From Victivallales bacterium (GTDB lineage Bacteria; Verrucomicrobiota; Lentisphaeria; Oligosphaerales; Oligosphaeraceae): a DNA stretch of 13,834 nucleotides. Position 1 is the first letter of the stretch. Each line of letters begins with the position of its first letter. The stretch is from contig CAAGGB010000077.1 in assembly GCA_900769285.1 (NCBI GenBank), forward strand, positions 1-13,834. Reading direction: 5' to 3'. The notes beneath the pieces were generated by a model. That model saw nothing but the letters and a program-made list of their open reading frames with translations, ran no database searches and was not told the origin of the DNA. This document shows, piece after piece, positions 1 through 7,618 of the stretch. The translations under genes were made by a program, and so were the position numbers.

Positions 1-266
1 AAGTCGAGGTGGATGATGGGGTAGGGCTTCCAGTCGTAGTCCTTCTGGGCGATGGCGAGTCCGTCGAAGAGGTCGCGCCGCCCCTGGAAGATGGCCTTGA
101 GGGTGGAGAGGGCGAGGGACTTGCCGAAGCGTCGCGGGCGGGAGAGGAAGTAGGACTCGCCTGCGGGCATGACGAGGTCCCAGAGGTACTCGGTCTTGTC
201 GACGTAGCGGTAGCCGTCGCGCCGGAGCTTCTCGAAGTCGCTGATGGAGGCGGAGATTCTTTGCAT
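1..266 (-). CDS. AAA-ATPase-like protein (DUF1703 / PD-(D/E)XK family type), N-terminal part, cut by window edge
   Basis: Reading the minus strand from the ATG at 266-264 gives 88 codons with no stop before the window edge. The protein opens with ISDFEKLRRDGYRYVDKTEY (residues 8-27), then SYFLSRPRRFGKSLALSTLK (residues 38-57), then LFDGLAI. This is the signature N-terminus of the AAA-ATPase-like family (PF09820), which usually carries a C-terminal PD-(D/E)XK nuclease-like domain (DUF1703). RRFGKS is the phosphate-binding loop region. The start is set by GGGAGA eight bases upstream (minus strand, 276-281). An in-frame ATG at 290 would add eight residues but would place that Shine-Dalgarno inside the gene. 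The family is common in Bacteroidota and Verrucomicrobiota-like genomes; its cellular role is not established. It follows a C_GCAxxG_C_C gene on the same strand by 65 bp and may be cotranscribed. Family assignment is secure; the nuclease half is not visible. Confidence 0.88.
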   Translation of the reverse strand, partial: MQRISASISDFEKLRRDGYRYVDKTEYLWDLVMPAGESYFLSRPRRFGKSLALSTLKAIFQGRRDLFDGLAIAQKDYDWKPYPIIHLD

Positions 267-274
267 GGTGAGCG

Positions 275-281
275 TCTCCCT
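275..281 (-). promoter_or_regulatory. Ribosome binding site deciding the start of the AAA-ATPase-like gene
   Basis: On the minus strand AGGGAGA lies seven to eight bases before the ATG at 266. This favours that ATG over the in-frame ATG at 290. Confidence 0.6.
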
Positions 282-331
282 ATGGTTCATGCCTGCTGTA
301 CGAGCCAGTCACCTGGTGGTTGCAGGCGGGG

Positions 332-670
332 TCAGTCTCGGTAGCGCCGCGCGAGTTGGGTGGCGATGGCGACGCAGTCGAGGCAGGGTGTCCGGTTCTC
401 GCGCTTGATGTCGGCGCAGCGCTGATTGCCGACGGCCTGCTCGAAGTCTCGGATGAGGTCGTCGCGTCGGCTGGGCGGGACGAGTTCGAGCGCGGCGTGG
501 AGGGCGCCGCAGAGTCCGCCGGGTGCGCGTCCGCCGCCGTAGCCGGCGAGTCCGTCGACCTGAGCGTCGGCGCCGGCGAGTGAGGCGACGCTCTGGGCGC
601 AGTTGAGGAAGTGTGGTGCGGCGCGGAAGACCTTTCGGGCCTCGTCGCGGTCGTGGGAGTCAAGGGTCAT
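332..670 (-). CDS. C_GCAxxG_C_C family putative redox-active/metal-binding protein
   Basis: This 112-residue protein has the cysteine layout of the C_GCAxxG_C_C family (PF09719): NCAQSV with C24, a GYGGG stretch at 43-47, LCGAL with C54, then C85 and a closing TPCLDCV with C96 and C99. In the family these cysteines are thought to bind metal or act in redox chemistry, often in anaerobes; no reaction is established. The central motif here reads CGALHAALE, lacking the glycine of the usual GCAxxG form, so it is a divergent member. No signal peptide or membrane segment is seen, so it is probably cytoplasmic. The ATG at 670 has AGGAGA (minus strand, 678-683) seven bases upstream, a good ribosome site. 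It is followed by the AAA-ATPase-like gene and is divergent from fucI. A different-frame reading on the same strand (280-663) lacks the family motifs and is a shadow. Confidence 0.85.
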   Translation of the reverse strand: MTLDSHDRDEARKVFRAAPHFLNCAQSVASLAGADAQVDGLAGYGGGRAPGGLCGALHAALELVPPSRRDDLIRDFEQAVGNQRCADIKRENRTPCLDCVAIATQLARRYRD

Positions 671-725
671 GGTGCTGTCTCCTGTCGTGGGGGGAGGGAT
701 GGGATGCCGTCGGACGGCGTTTTTC

Positions 726-735
726 TATACTATAA
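726..735. promoter_or_regulatory. AT-rich, near-palindromic -10-like element in the divergent intergenic region
   Basis: TATACTATAA stands out in GC-rich surroundings. It reads TATACT on the plus strand and TATAGT on the minus strand, so it could serve as a -10 box in either direction. For the minus-strand gene it would give a leader of roughly 50 bases. I could not find a convincing -35 box at 16-18 bases in either direction, so this is a weak call. Confidence 0.35.
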
Positions 736-777
736 GCTATGGGAGCAAAAAATCGCCCTGATGGGCGTGCGGCGCAT

Positions 778-810
778 TTGCCAAGTGCGTGTGTCTGCGA
801 TACGTTAACG
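778..810 (+). promoter_or_regulatory. Candidate fucI promoter with a palindromic site over the -10
   Basis: TTGCCA at 778-783 is followed after 17 bases by TACGTT at 801-806, a plausible but imperfect -35/-10 pair. The -10 overlaps the perfect palindrome CGTTAACG (803-810), which could be a regulator's binding site. It would give a leader of about 115 bases before fucI. This rests on pattern only; no regulator gene is next to it. Confidence 0.3.
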
Positions 811-914
811 GCGACTGCGTTAGACCGTCCTGTCCCGTCGCCGGTTCGCTGCCAGGCGTTGATGCGGCAGGTCCGTCAGAGAAGCGCGTTCACCCCAAAT
901 CAAAGAATCATCAC

Positions 915-923
915 GGAGAAGAG
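915..923 (+). promoter_or_regulatory. Ribosome binding site deciding the fucI start
   Basis: GGAGAAGAG ends three bases before the ATG at 927, with its GGAG core eight bases away. It supports that start over the in-frame ATG at 789. Confidence 0.7.
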
Positions 924-926
924 ACC

Positions 927-2801
927 ATGGCCTGCTGTGAGAGACCTGACTTTGAGCGACTGAAGAAGCCTGTGCGCACGTTTGAGGAGCCGGAGAAGGC
1001 GGTGCTGGGGCAGATTCCGACGATCGCGATCACGCCCGTGTCGGATGGCCGTCGCGGGGCGTACGAGGACAACGTGACGAAGACCTGGGCGATGGTGGAG
1101 AAGGTCTATGACCTGATCAAGGCGAAGGTGAAGACGGTGGACGGCCGTGACATCCGTGTGGTGGTGGCCCCGGAGATTGTGTACGGCGCCCGCACGGCGG
1201 CCCGCGCCCAGGCCTACTACGCGACGCAGGGCGTGTCGGCGAACATCTGGGTCGGCCGGTCCTGGTCGTACTCGGACGAGCTGATGGGGGCGATGATGGG
1301 CATCGGCTCCAGCGAATGGCAGCAGTGCGCGTACGGTCTCAACCAGACGGACCGTCCGGGCGCCGTCTGGCTCAAGGCGTTCACGGCCGCGATGGACGAG
1401 AAGCGCCGCCCCATCTTCTGCGTGTACTCGCCTGACCTGGAGGACGAGGACGCGCCGCTGTGCGACTTCGTGGCCGAGCGTCTGCTGCGCTTCGCGCGCT
1501 GTGCGGCGGCCGTCGCCTACATCCGCGGCAAGAACTATCTGTCCGTCGGCGGCGTGGCGATGGGCATCATCGGCTCGGATGTCCGCCGCAATGTGCTGAT
1601 GGACTATCTGGGGATGGGCACGGTCTCCGTGGACATGAGCATCATCACGGGACGCCTCAAGACGAATTTCTACGACCCCGAGGAGGTTCGCCAGGGCCTG
1701 GAGTTCCTGCGCCGCTTCAGGCGTGTGCACTCGAACCGCCCGTCGGACCGCCGCACGGGCATGTCGAATGAGGAGCTGGAGGAGACGGTCATCAAGATGA
1801 CCTGCATCGTCAAGGACCTCATGCACGGCAATCCGAAGCTGGCGGACGAGGCGTACGGGCGGAAGTGCGGCTTCGTCGCCGACGTCGAGTACGCCCAGGG
1901 CGTGAACGCCATCGTGGCCGGCACCCAGGGACAGCGCCAGTGGACGGACTACAACCCCAACTTCGACGTCACCGAGTCCATCCTGAACTCCTCCTTCGAC
2001 TGGCACGGCTTCCGCGCACCCTATGTGGTCGCGACCGAGAACGACTCGAAGAACGGCATCGGCATGATGGTCGGCAACCTGCTGACCGGCGGCATCCCGC
2101 AGATGTTCGCCGACATCCGGACGAACTGGACGCCGGCCTCCATCCTGAAGGCGACGGGCACTGACGTGTCGTCCATCTGCCCGAACGGCATCATCGACAA
2201 GCGCAACTCCGGCGCGGCTGCGCTGGACTACGCGGTGGACATCTTCCGCCTGGTCACCGGCTCCAAGGACATGTCGGTCAACGAGGTCTGGAACGCCATC
2301 AAGGCCGACCCCGCGCTCCAGCAGGAGCTCATGCGCCTGGCGATGGAGGGGACCACCTACATGAACGCCGCGCTGACCTACTTCCCCGGCGACGGCCTGT
2401 CCAGCCACTTCACCACCCCCGGCGGCATCCCGCTGACCTCCTACCGCTACAACTGCGTCGGCGACCTGCTGACGTGCTCGGTGGTCGAGGGCGAGTCCGT
2501 CCAGTTGCCGGCGAACGTGGCCGAGCACATCTCGCGCGTCACCGACCCGACCTGGCCCGAGACCTACTGGACGCCGCGCGGCATGACCTCCCACGAGTAC
2601 ATGTCCAGCATCGGCCCCAACCACGACGCCTCCTCCTTCGGCCTCGTCGGCGCCGACTTCATCACCTTCAACGCCATGCTGCGCATCCCCGTCGACATGC
2701 ACAACGTCGCCCCGCAGGACATCTTCCGCCCGACGCTGTGGACGCGCTTCGGCAACGACGACTACCGCGCCTGCTCCTACCTCGGCCCCATCTACGCCTG
2801 A
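927..2801 (+). CDS. fucI: L-fucose isomerase
   Basis: This 624-residue protein matches L-fucose isomerase along its length. The enzyme is cytoplasmic, Mn-dependent and interconverts L-fucose and L-fuculose (also D-arabinose and D-ribulose), the first step of fucose breakdown. Recognisable blocks are ITPVSDGRRGAYED (35-48), TDRPGAVWL (141-149), LLRFAR and YLSVGGVAMGI (near 186-214), GTQGQRQWTD (332-341), LNSSFDWHG (353-361), VVATENDSKNG (367-377) and VGADFITFNAMLRIPVDMHN (574-593). D358 and H566 (in GPNHD) align with the metal ligands Asp361 and His528 of the E. coli enzyme. It is about 30 residues longer than E. coli FucI, mostly in an N-terminal extension before the conserved region. The start at 927 has a good ribosome site; the frame stays open back to 789, but that stretch is not enzyme-like. 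No fuculose kinase or aldolase is in the window. A strong stem-loop follows the stop. Confidence 0.96.
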   Translation: MACCERPDFERLKKPVRTFEEPEKAVLGQIPTIAITPVSDGRRGAYEDNVTKTWAMVEKVYDLIKAKVKTVDGRDIRVVVAPEIVYGARTAARAQAYYATQGVSANIWVGRSWSYSDELMGAMMGIGSSEWQQCAYGLNQTDRPGAVWLKAFTAAMDEKRRPIFCVYSPDLEDEDAPLCDFVAERLLRFARCAAAVAYIRGKNYLSVGGVAMGIIGSDVRRNVLMDYLGMGTVSVDMSIITGRLKTNFYDPEEVRQGLEFLRRFRRVHSNRPSDRRTGMSNEELEETVIKMTCIVKDLMHGNPKLADEAYGRKCGFVADVEYAQGVNAIVAGTQGQRQWTDYNPNFDVTESILNSSFDWHGFRAPYVVATENDSKNGIGMMVGNLLTGGIPQMFADIRTNWTPASILKATGTDVSSICPNGIIDKRNSGAAALDYAVDIFRLVTGSKDMSVNEVWNAIKADPALQQELMRLAMEGTTYMNAALTYFPGDGLSSHFTTPGGIPLTSYRYNCVGDLLTCSVVEGESVQLPANVAEHISRVTDPTWPETYWTPRGMTSHEYMSSIGPNHDASSFGLVGADFITFNAMLRIPVDMHNVAPQDIFRPTLWTRFGNDDYRACSYLGPIYA

Positions 2802-2811
2802 CGGCCCCGCC

Positions 2812-2848
2812 GGGCCAGGACGCCTCCCTGAAGGGGGCGACCTGGCCC
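2812..2848 (+). terminator. Strong stem-loop after fucI (terminator-like, no T-run)
   Basis: GGGCCAGG (2812-2819) pairs with CCTGGCCC (2841-2848). After one A-A mismatch the stem continues with CGCCTCC (2821-2827) against GGGGGCG (2833-2839), closing a five-base loop. It starts 10 bases after the fucI stop. No T-rich tract follows, so it may end transcription poorly, or act as a 3'-end stabiliser or processing site between fucI and the lactonase gene. Confidence 0.55.
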
Positions 2849-2909
2849 TCCGCATCAGAAGACCCGCACTGCCGCGGCGGCGCGGCACCCAACGCCGTCC
2901 ACCGAAGCC

Positions 2910-4058
2910 ATGCGTCTCCATTGTATCCCAGCTCTGATTTTGGTCCTCATCCTGTCAACCTCATCAACCACCATGTGCAAGCTCCCGAACTATCTCGCCT
3001 ACATCGGCTGCTACTCCAAGCTGGAGGGCGGCATCACCATCCTCGACGTGAACCCCAATGACGGCTCGTTCCGCCGCCGCGGCATGCTGCGGGGCATCGC
3101 GGATCCGACCTGGGTCCAGCTGAACCGCGACCACACCATGCTCTACGCCGGCGTCTGCCAGATCCGCGACAAGGCCACCGAGGGCGGCGTCGCCATGTTC
3201 CGCATCCGGGGCGACCAGCTCGAATTCGCCTCCTTCCAGCCCTCCGGCGGCAGCAAGCCCTGCTATGTCGCCCTGGACGGCGACGAGAAGGCCGCGTTCG
3301 CCGCGAACTACTCCGAGGGCACGGGAGCCTACTTTCCGCTGAACGCGGACGGCACGCTCCAGCCCGAGGCGCGCCACTTCGTCCACACCGGCAAGGGGCC
3401 GCATCCGACGCGTCAGGAGAAGGCGCACGTCCACTGCGCCGAGGTGACTCCTGACGGCAGCATCCTCTACCTCGTCGACCTGGGCATCGACACGGTCGTC
3501 GCCTACCGCTACGACAACGGCAAGGGCGACCTCTCACGCGTGCCCGAGGCGGACATCAAGGCGGCTCCCGGCGCCGGCCCGCGCCACATCCTGTTCGCCC
3601 GCGGCGGCGAGCTGGTCTACGTCATCAACGAGCTGGCCAGCACGGTGGTCGTCTACCGCCGCGACGGCATCGCCTACCGTCCCGAGCAGACGCTCTCGCT
3701 GCTGCCGGAGGGCTATCCCGCCGAGAAGGCCGCCCGCAACACCGCCTCGGCCATCAAGATGACCTCGGACGGCACGCGACTCCTCTGCTCGAACCGCGGC
3801 TACGACTCCATCGCGGTGTTCGCCGTCTGCCCGGAGACGGGCCTGCTGAAGCTGCTGTCCATCAACCCGACGCTGGGTCGCGGCCCGCGTGACTTCGCCA
3901 TCCTGCCCGGAGACCAGTTCGTGCTGGTGGCCCACCAGTACACGAACAACCTGGTCAGCTTCCGCCTCAACCACGAGGACGGCACGATGGAGCCCGTCGG
4001 CGAGCAACTGCTGGTGGACCAGGGCGTCTGCGTCAAGATAGGCGCACCGCTGAAGTAG
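2910..4058 (+). CDS. pgl: Lactonase, 7-bladed beta-propeller family (6-phosphogluconolactonase-like)
   Basis: From residue 25 on the protein reads as a lactonase-type beta-propeller (PF10282): LPNYLAYIGCYSK (25-37), KPCYVALDGDEKAAFAANYS (116-135), GPHPTRQEKAHVHCAEVTPD (163-182), GAGPRHILF (221-229) and GRGPRDFAI (323-331). These are the repeated blade motifs. The best-known member, E. coli Pgl, hydrolyses 6-phosphogluconolactone in the pentose phosphate pathway, but many members act on other sugar lactones. The first 24 residues include a hydrophobic run (about 7-16) and could be a signal peptide, which would put the protein outside the cytoplasm. A second ATG at 2973 would give a 361-residue cytosolic form. 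Neither start has a clear Shine-Dalgarno, so the start is uncertain. It lies 108 bp after fucI, so a sugar-lactone role in sugar use is plausible. No glucose-6-phosphate dehydrogenase gene is nearby. Confidence 0.88.
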   Translation: MRLHCIPALILVLILSTSSTTMCKLPNYLAYIGCYSKLEGGITILDVNPNDGSFRRRGMLRGIADPTWVQLNRDHTMLYAGVCQIRDKATEGGVAMFRIRGDQLEFASFQPSGGSKPCYVALDGDEKAAFAANYSEGTGAYFPLNADGTLQPEARHFVHTGKGPHPTRQEKAHVHCAEVTPDGSILYLVDLGIDTVVAYRYDNGKGDLSRVPEADIKAAPGAGPRHILFARGGELVYVINELASTVVVYRRDGIAYRPEQTLSLLPEGYPAEKAARNTASAIKMTSDGTRLLCSNRGYDSIAVFAVCPETGLLKLLSINPTLGRGPRDFAILPGDQFVLVAHQYTNNLVSFRLNHEDGTMEPVGEQLLVDQGVCVKIGAPLK

Positions 4059-4061
4059 CGT

Positions 4062-4071
4062 TATATTATCG
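4062..4071 (+). promoter_or_regulatory. TATATTATCG motif, candidate -10 region for purD
   Basis: An AT-rich island three bases after the lactonase stop reads TATATTATCG. The identical ten bases occur before the thiC riboswitch (7342-7351), and 15 of 18 bases match when extended to the right. TATATT or TATTAT would be the -10 box. No convincing -35 is seen at this copy. It would give a purD leader of about 90 bases. Confidence 0.5.
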
Positions 4072-4082
4072 GCAACGCCCAC

Positions 4083-4125
4083 GGGGCCGCGGCCGGCAAG
4101 GCAACCCCATGCCGCCTGCGGCCCC
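4083..4125 (+). promoter_or_regulatory. GC-rich stem-loop in the purD leader (or lactonase terminator)
   Basis: GGGGCCGC (4083-4090) pairs perfectly with GCGGCCCC (4118-4125). The stem continues inside with GG/CC (4091-4092 with 4115-4116) and CGGCA (4094-4098) against TGCCG (4110-4114), with single-base bulges at 4093 and 4117 and an 11-base loop. It lies between the putative promoter and the purD start. A T-rich stretch (4144-4150) follows, but about 18 bases downstream, further than in a normal intrinsic terminator. It could end lactonase transcripts, control purD, or both. It does not match a riboswitch class I know. Confidence 0.45.
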
Positions 4126-4166
4126 GACGCAACCCCCAACAGCTTCTTTTCCCTGGAACCGGCATC

Positions 4167-5429
<1,263 letters not shown>

Positions 5430-5461
5430 GCGCGCCCCTGCCAGACTGTCCGCCTCTGCCT

Positions 5462-5507
5462 GGCGGCGTCCTCCCTCCGTGTGCGGGGCGGACGCCGCCT
5501 TGTCTGT
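5462..5507 (+). terminator. Intrinsic terminator after purD
   Basis: GGCGGCGTCC (5462-5471) pairs perfectly over ten bases with GGACGCCGCC (5490-5499). The loop can add CCC against GGG (5473-5475 with 5486-5488). It is followed by TTGTCTGT, an imperfect T-rich tail. It lies 32 bases past the purD stop. Confidence 0.65.
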
Positions 5508-5563
5508 CTCTGCCTCCCAGCCGTTCCGTTCCCTGCCCTGCCTTGCCGGAGAAGTCCAGTCCC

Positions 5564-7306
5564 ATGAAGAGAAGCATCATGCGTCCAAGCCGTCGTCGTC
5601 CTGCGGTTCTCGCCAGCGTCCTGCTGGCGTCCGCGCTGTTTGCCCTGGAGCCGCTGCAGTTCGAGGACGGCTTCACGTTCCGGGTTCGTGACGGGCGCGC
5701 GCACATCGCGGGCTTTCCGGCGCGGAGCGAGGTGACGCTGCCCCTGACGCTGGGCGGCAAGCCCGTCGCCGGCTGCGAGGAGCGCTACATCCGCTACGCG
5801 ACGCTGGAGCCGATGACCTTCCGGCTTCAGGAGGGCGACCAGGCGTTCGCCCTCATCGAGGGCGTGCTGTATTCGCGTGACCGCAAGACGCTCATCCGCT
5901 ATCCGGTCTCGCGCCGTGAGCGCACCTTCGCGGTTCCGGCGGGCACGGAGCGCATCGCGGCGGGCGCGTTCACGGGCGCCGTCGGTCTGACCGCCGTGAC
6001 GCTGCCGCAGGGCCTTCGCCTCATCGGGCACGAGGCGTTCGCGCGGACGGGGCTGACCACGCTGACCTGCCCCGACAGCCTGACGGAGCTCGGTGAGAAG
6101 GCGTTCGCGGACACGCCGCTGGCGTCGGTGACGCTGTCGTCCGGGCTGCGCGAGCTGCCGCGCGGGCTGCTGCTGAACTGCCGCCGGCTGGCGTCGCTCC
6201 AGTTGCCGTCGTCGCTGGAGCGCATCGGTGACATGGCGTTCCTGGGTTGTGTGAGCCTGGCGTCGGTGACGCTGCCGGAGGGCCTTCGGAGCATCGGCGT
6301 CTCGGCGTTCGGCGACTGCCGCTCGCTGGCGACGGTGCGTCTGCCGTCCTCGCTGGCCTCGCTGGGACGGGAGGCGTTCTCGGGCTGCGCGGCGCTGTCG
6401 GCGCTGGAGGTCGCGCCGGGAAACGCCACCTTCCAGGCGACGCATGGTGTGCTGTTCGAGCCGGGCGCGGCGACGCTGGTCCGCTTTCCGCCCGCCAGCC
6501 CACTGACGGAGTACAGCGTGCCGGGCCGCATCACCGCGCTCGCGGCCGGCGCGTTCGCCGACTGCGCCCAACTGAAGGCCGTGACGCTCCCGCCGGGACT
6601 CGTCGAGATTGGCGACCGCGCGTTCCGGCGCGGCCCCACGCCGACGCCACAGGCATCCGGCGAGCTGACGCTCCCGGAGACGCTGCGGCGCATCGGCGTC
6701 GAGGCGTTCGCCCATACGGGGCTCGCCGGCGAGCTGACGCTGCCGGCCGCCGTCGCCGAACTGGGCGCCTATGCGTTCTTCCAGAGCCGCCTGACGGGGC
6801 TGGACGCCTCGCGGACGGCGTTGCGGACGTGGCCGTATGGCGTGCTGGAGGGCAGCCAGGCGCTGCAGTGGTGCCGTCTGCCGGCTGGCCTGACCGAGGT
6901 GGGCGAGGCGTCGTTCTACGGCTGCCGCTCGCTGACGGAGGTGACGCTGCCGACCGGCGTGCGACGGGTGAAAAGCCGCGCGTTCGCGCGTTGCGCGTCA
7001 CTGAAGGGCGTTGAGCTTCCGAATGGGCTGGCGTCCATCGGCGAGTCCGCGTTCGCGGGCTGCACGGCGCTGTCGGAGATCATCTTCCCGAACACGGTCT
7101 CGGAGATGGGGGCGCAGGCGTTCGAGGGCTGCTCGTCGCTGATTGCGGTCGGTCTGCCGCGCTCGCTGACGGCGGTGCGGCGGGGGACGTTCCGCAACTG
7201 CGCGAGCCTGACGGCGGTGTCGGTGCCGCCGTCGGTGCGGCGGATAGACCCCACGGCGTTCGAGGGCTGCCCGAAGCTGGAGCCGCCGCCGTCGGTCGCG
7301 CCGTGA
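5564..7306 (+). CDS. Secreted leucine-rich-repeat protein, BspA-like (LRR_5)
   Basis: This 580-residue protein begins with an Arg-rich N-terminus and a hydrophobic stretch (about 13-27), a likely Sec signal peptide cleaved near A24 or A27. From about residue 118 to the end it is a run of roughly 17 repeats of 22-24 residues with consensus LxxVTLPxGLxxIGxxAFxGCxS, the BspA/LRR_5 type (PF13306). In other bacteria such surface proteins bind host proteins, cells or glycans; the ligand here is unknown. Two islands (about 99-138 and 295-334) carry a GVLY/GVLF...LVRFP/LIRYP module often interspersed in this family. The repeats run to a Pro-rich end (EPPPSVAP) with no sortase motif, membrane anchor or Por-type tail, so it may be released or held by another partner. 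The start has GGAG 12 bases upstream; an ATG at 5579 is an alternative. Leucine codons are mostly CTG, unlike neighbouring thiC. The frame is open far upstream, over purD, but that part is a shadow. Confidence 0.9.
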   Translation: MKRSIMRPSRRRPAVLASVLLASALFALEPLQFEDGFTFRVRDGRAHIAGFPARSEVTLPLTLGGKPVAGCEERYIRYATLEPMTFRLQEGDQAFALIEGVLYSRDRKTLIRYPVSRRERTFAVPAGTERIAAGAFTGAVGLTAVTLPQGLRLIGHEAFARTGLTTLTCPDSLTELGEKAFADTPLASVTLSSGLRELPRGLLLNCRRLASLQLPSSLERIGDMAFLGCVSLASVTLPEGLRSIGVSAFGDCRSLATVRLPSSLASLGREAFSGCAALSALEVAPGNATFQATHGVLFEPGAATLVRFPPASPLTEYSVPGRITALAAGAFADCAQLKAVTLPPGLVEIGDRAFRRGPTPTPQASGELTLPETLRRIGVEAFAHTGLAGELTLPAAVAELGAYAFFQSRLTGLDASRTALRTWPYGVLEGSQALQWCRLPAGLTEVGEASFYGCRSLTEVTLPTGVRRVKSRAFARCASLKGVELPNGLASIGESAFAGCTALSEIIFPNTVSEMGAQAFEGCSSLIAVGLPRSLTAVRRGTFRNCASLTAVSVPPSVRRIDPTAFEGCPKLEPPPSVAP

Positions 7307-7319
7307 GTGCCGCGTCGTA

Positions 7320-7351
7320 TTGCGGAAATGTGAGGACGGCATATATTATCG
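7320..7351 (+). promoter_or_regulatory. Candidate thiC promoter containing the TATATTATCG motif
   Basis: TTGCGG at 7320-7325 is a plausible -35. After 16-18 bases come TATATT/TATTAT inside TATATTATCG (7342-7351), the same ten bases found before purD. Transcription would start near 7355-7358, about 45 bases before the TPP aptamer. Confidence 0.55.
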
Positions 7352-7401
7352 ACATCGACTAGAACACCGCCTGGACATCGGCAGAGACCGCCGTCCGGGC
7401 C

Positions 7402-7496
7402 GGCGCCGGGGTGCCTCCGGTGCGCGTGACGCGCGCCGTGGGCTGAGATGAGACCCGTTGAACCTGACCAGAGCAGCATCTGCGTAGGGAGCAGCC
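7402..7496 (+). ncRNA. TPP riboswitch (THI element) aptamer
   Basis: The conserved thi-box blocks are all present in order: GGGGTGCC (7408-7415), GGCTGAGA (7441-7448), ACCCGTTGAACCTGA (7453-7467) and GCGTAGGGAGC (7482-7492). P1 can form between 7402-7406 and 7491-7496 with one bulge. The variable P3 arm is a clean eight-base-pair hairpin (7419-7426 with 7430-7437, three-base loop). The P5 loop reads GCAGCA where the common form has a TAAT-like loop, a modest departure. TPP binding is expected to switch off thiC downstream. Class and position, directly upstream of thiC, make this very secure. Confidence 0.96.
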
Positions 7497-7505
7497 AGCC
7501 GTCGT

Positions 7506-7560
7506 CGCCCCGTGCCTTGTGCGTCCGCCGTCACTCAGGGACGGGGCGTTCTGTTTCTCT
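7506..7560 (+). terminator. Riboswitch expression platform: intrinsic terminator
   Basis: CGCCCCGT (7506-7513) pairs with ACGGGGCG (7541-7548), extended by CCT/AGG (7515-7517 with 7537-7539), and is followed by TTCTGTTTCTCT (7549-7560). The 5' arm CGCCCCG can instead pair with the aptamer segment CGGGGTG (7407-7413, one G-U pair). TPP binding should therefore free the arm and terminate transcription before thiC. Confidence 0.8.
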
Positions 7561-7618
7561 GCCTTCCCGTGCAGACTTTCAGTGTGTGTGACCTTTTTGC
7601 GTGGAGAGATTGGACAGC

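Noticed and set aside
789..926. In-frame N-terminal extension of fucI from an ATG at 789
   Set aside because: A good ribosome site directly precedes the ATG at 927, the extra 46 residues do not look like the enzyme family, and they would cover the candidate promoter region.
900..2921. 673-residue open frame antisense to fucI
   Set aside because: Its composition (Arg, Gly, Ala, Val, His rich, low complexity) is that of a frame opposite a GC-rich gene; it has no recognisable domain, and fucI on the other strand is unmistakable.
5970..7290. Regular repeats of about 69 bases that could be mistaken for a tandem DNA repeat or CRISPR-like array
   Set aside because: The repeats keep reading frame and encode degenerate LRR_5 units; the DNA copies are not identical and there are no spacers.
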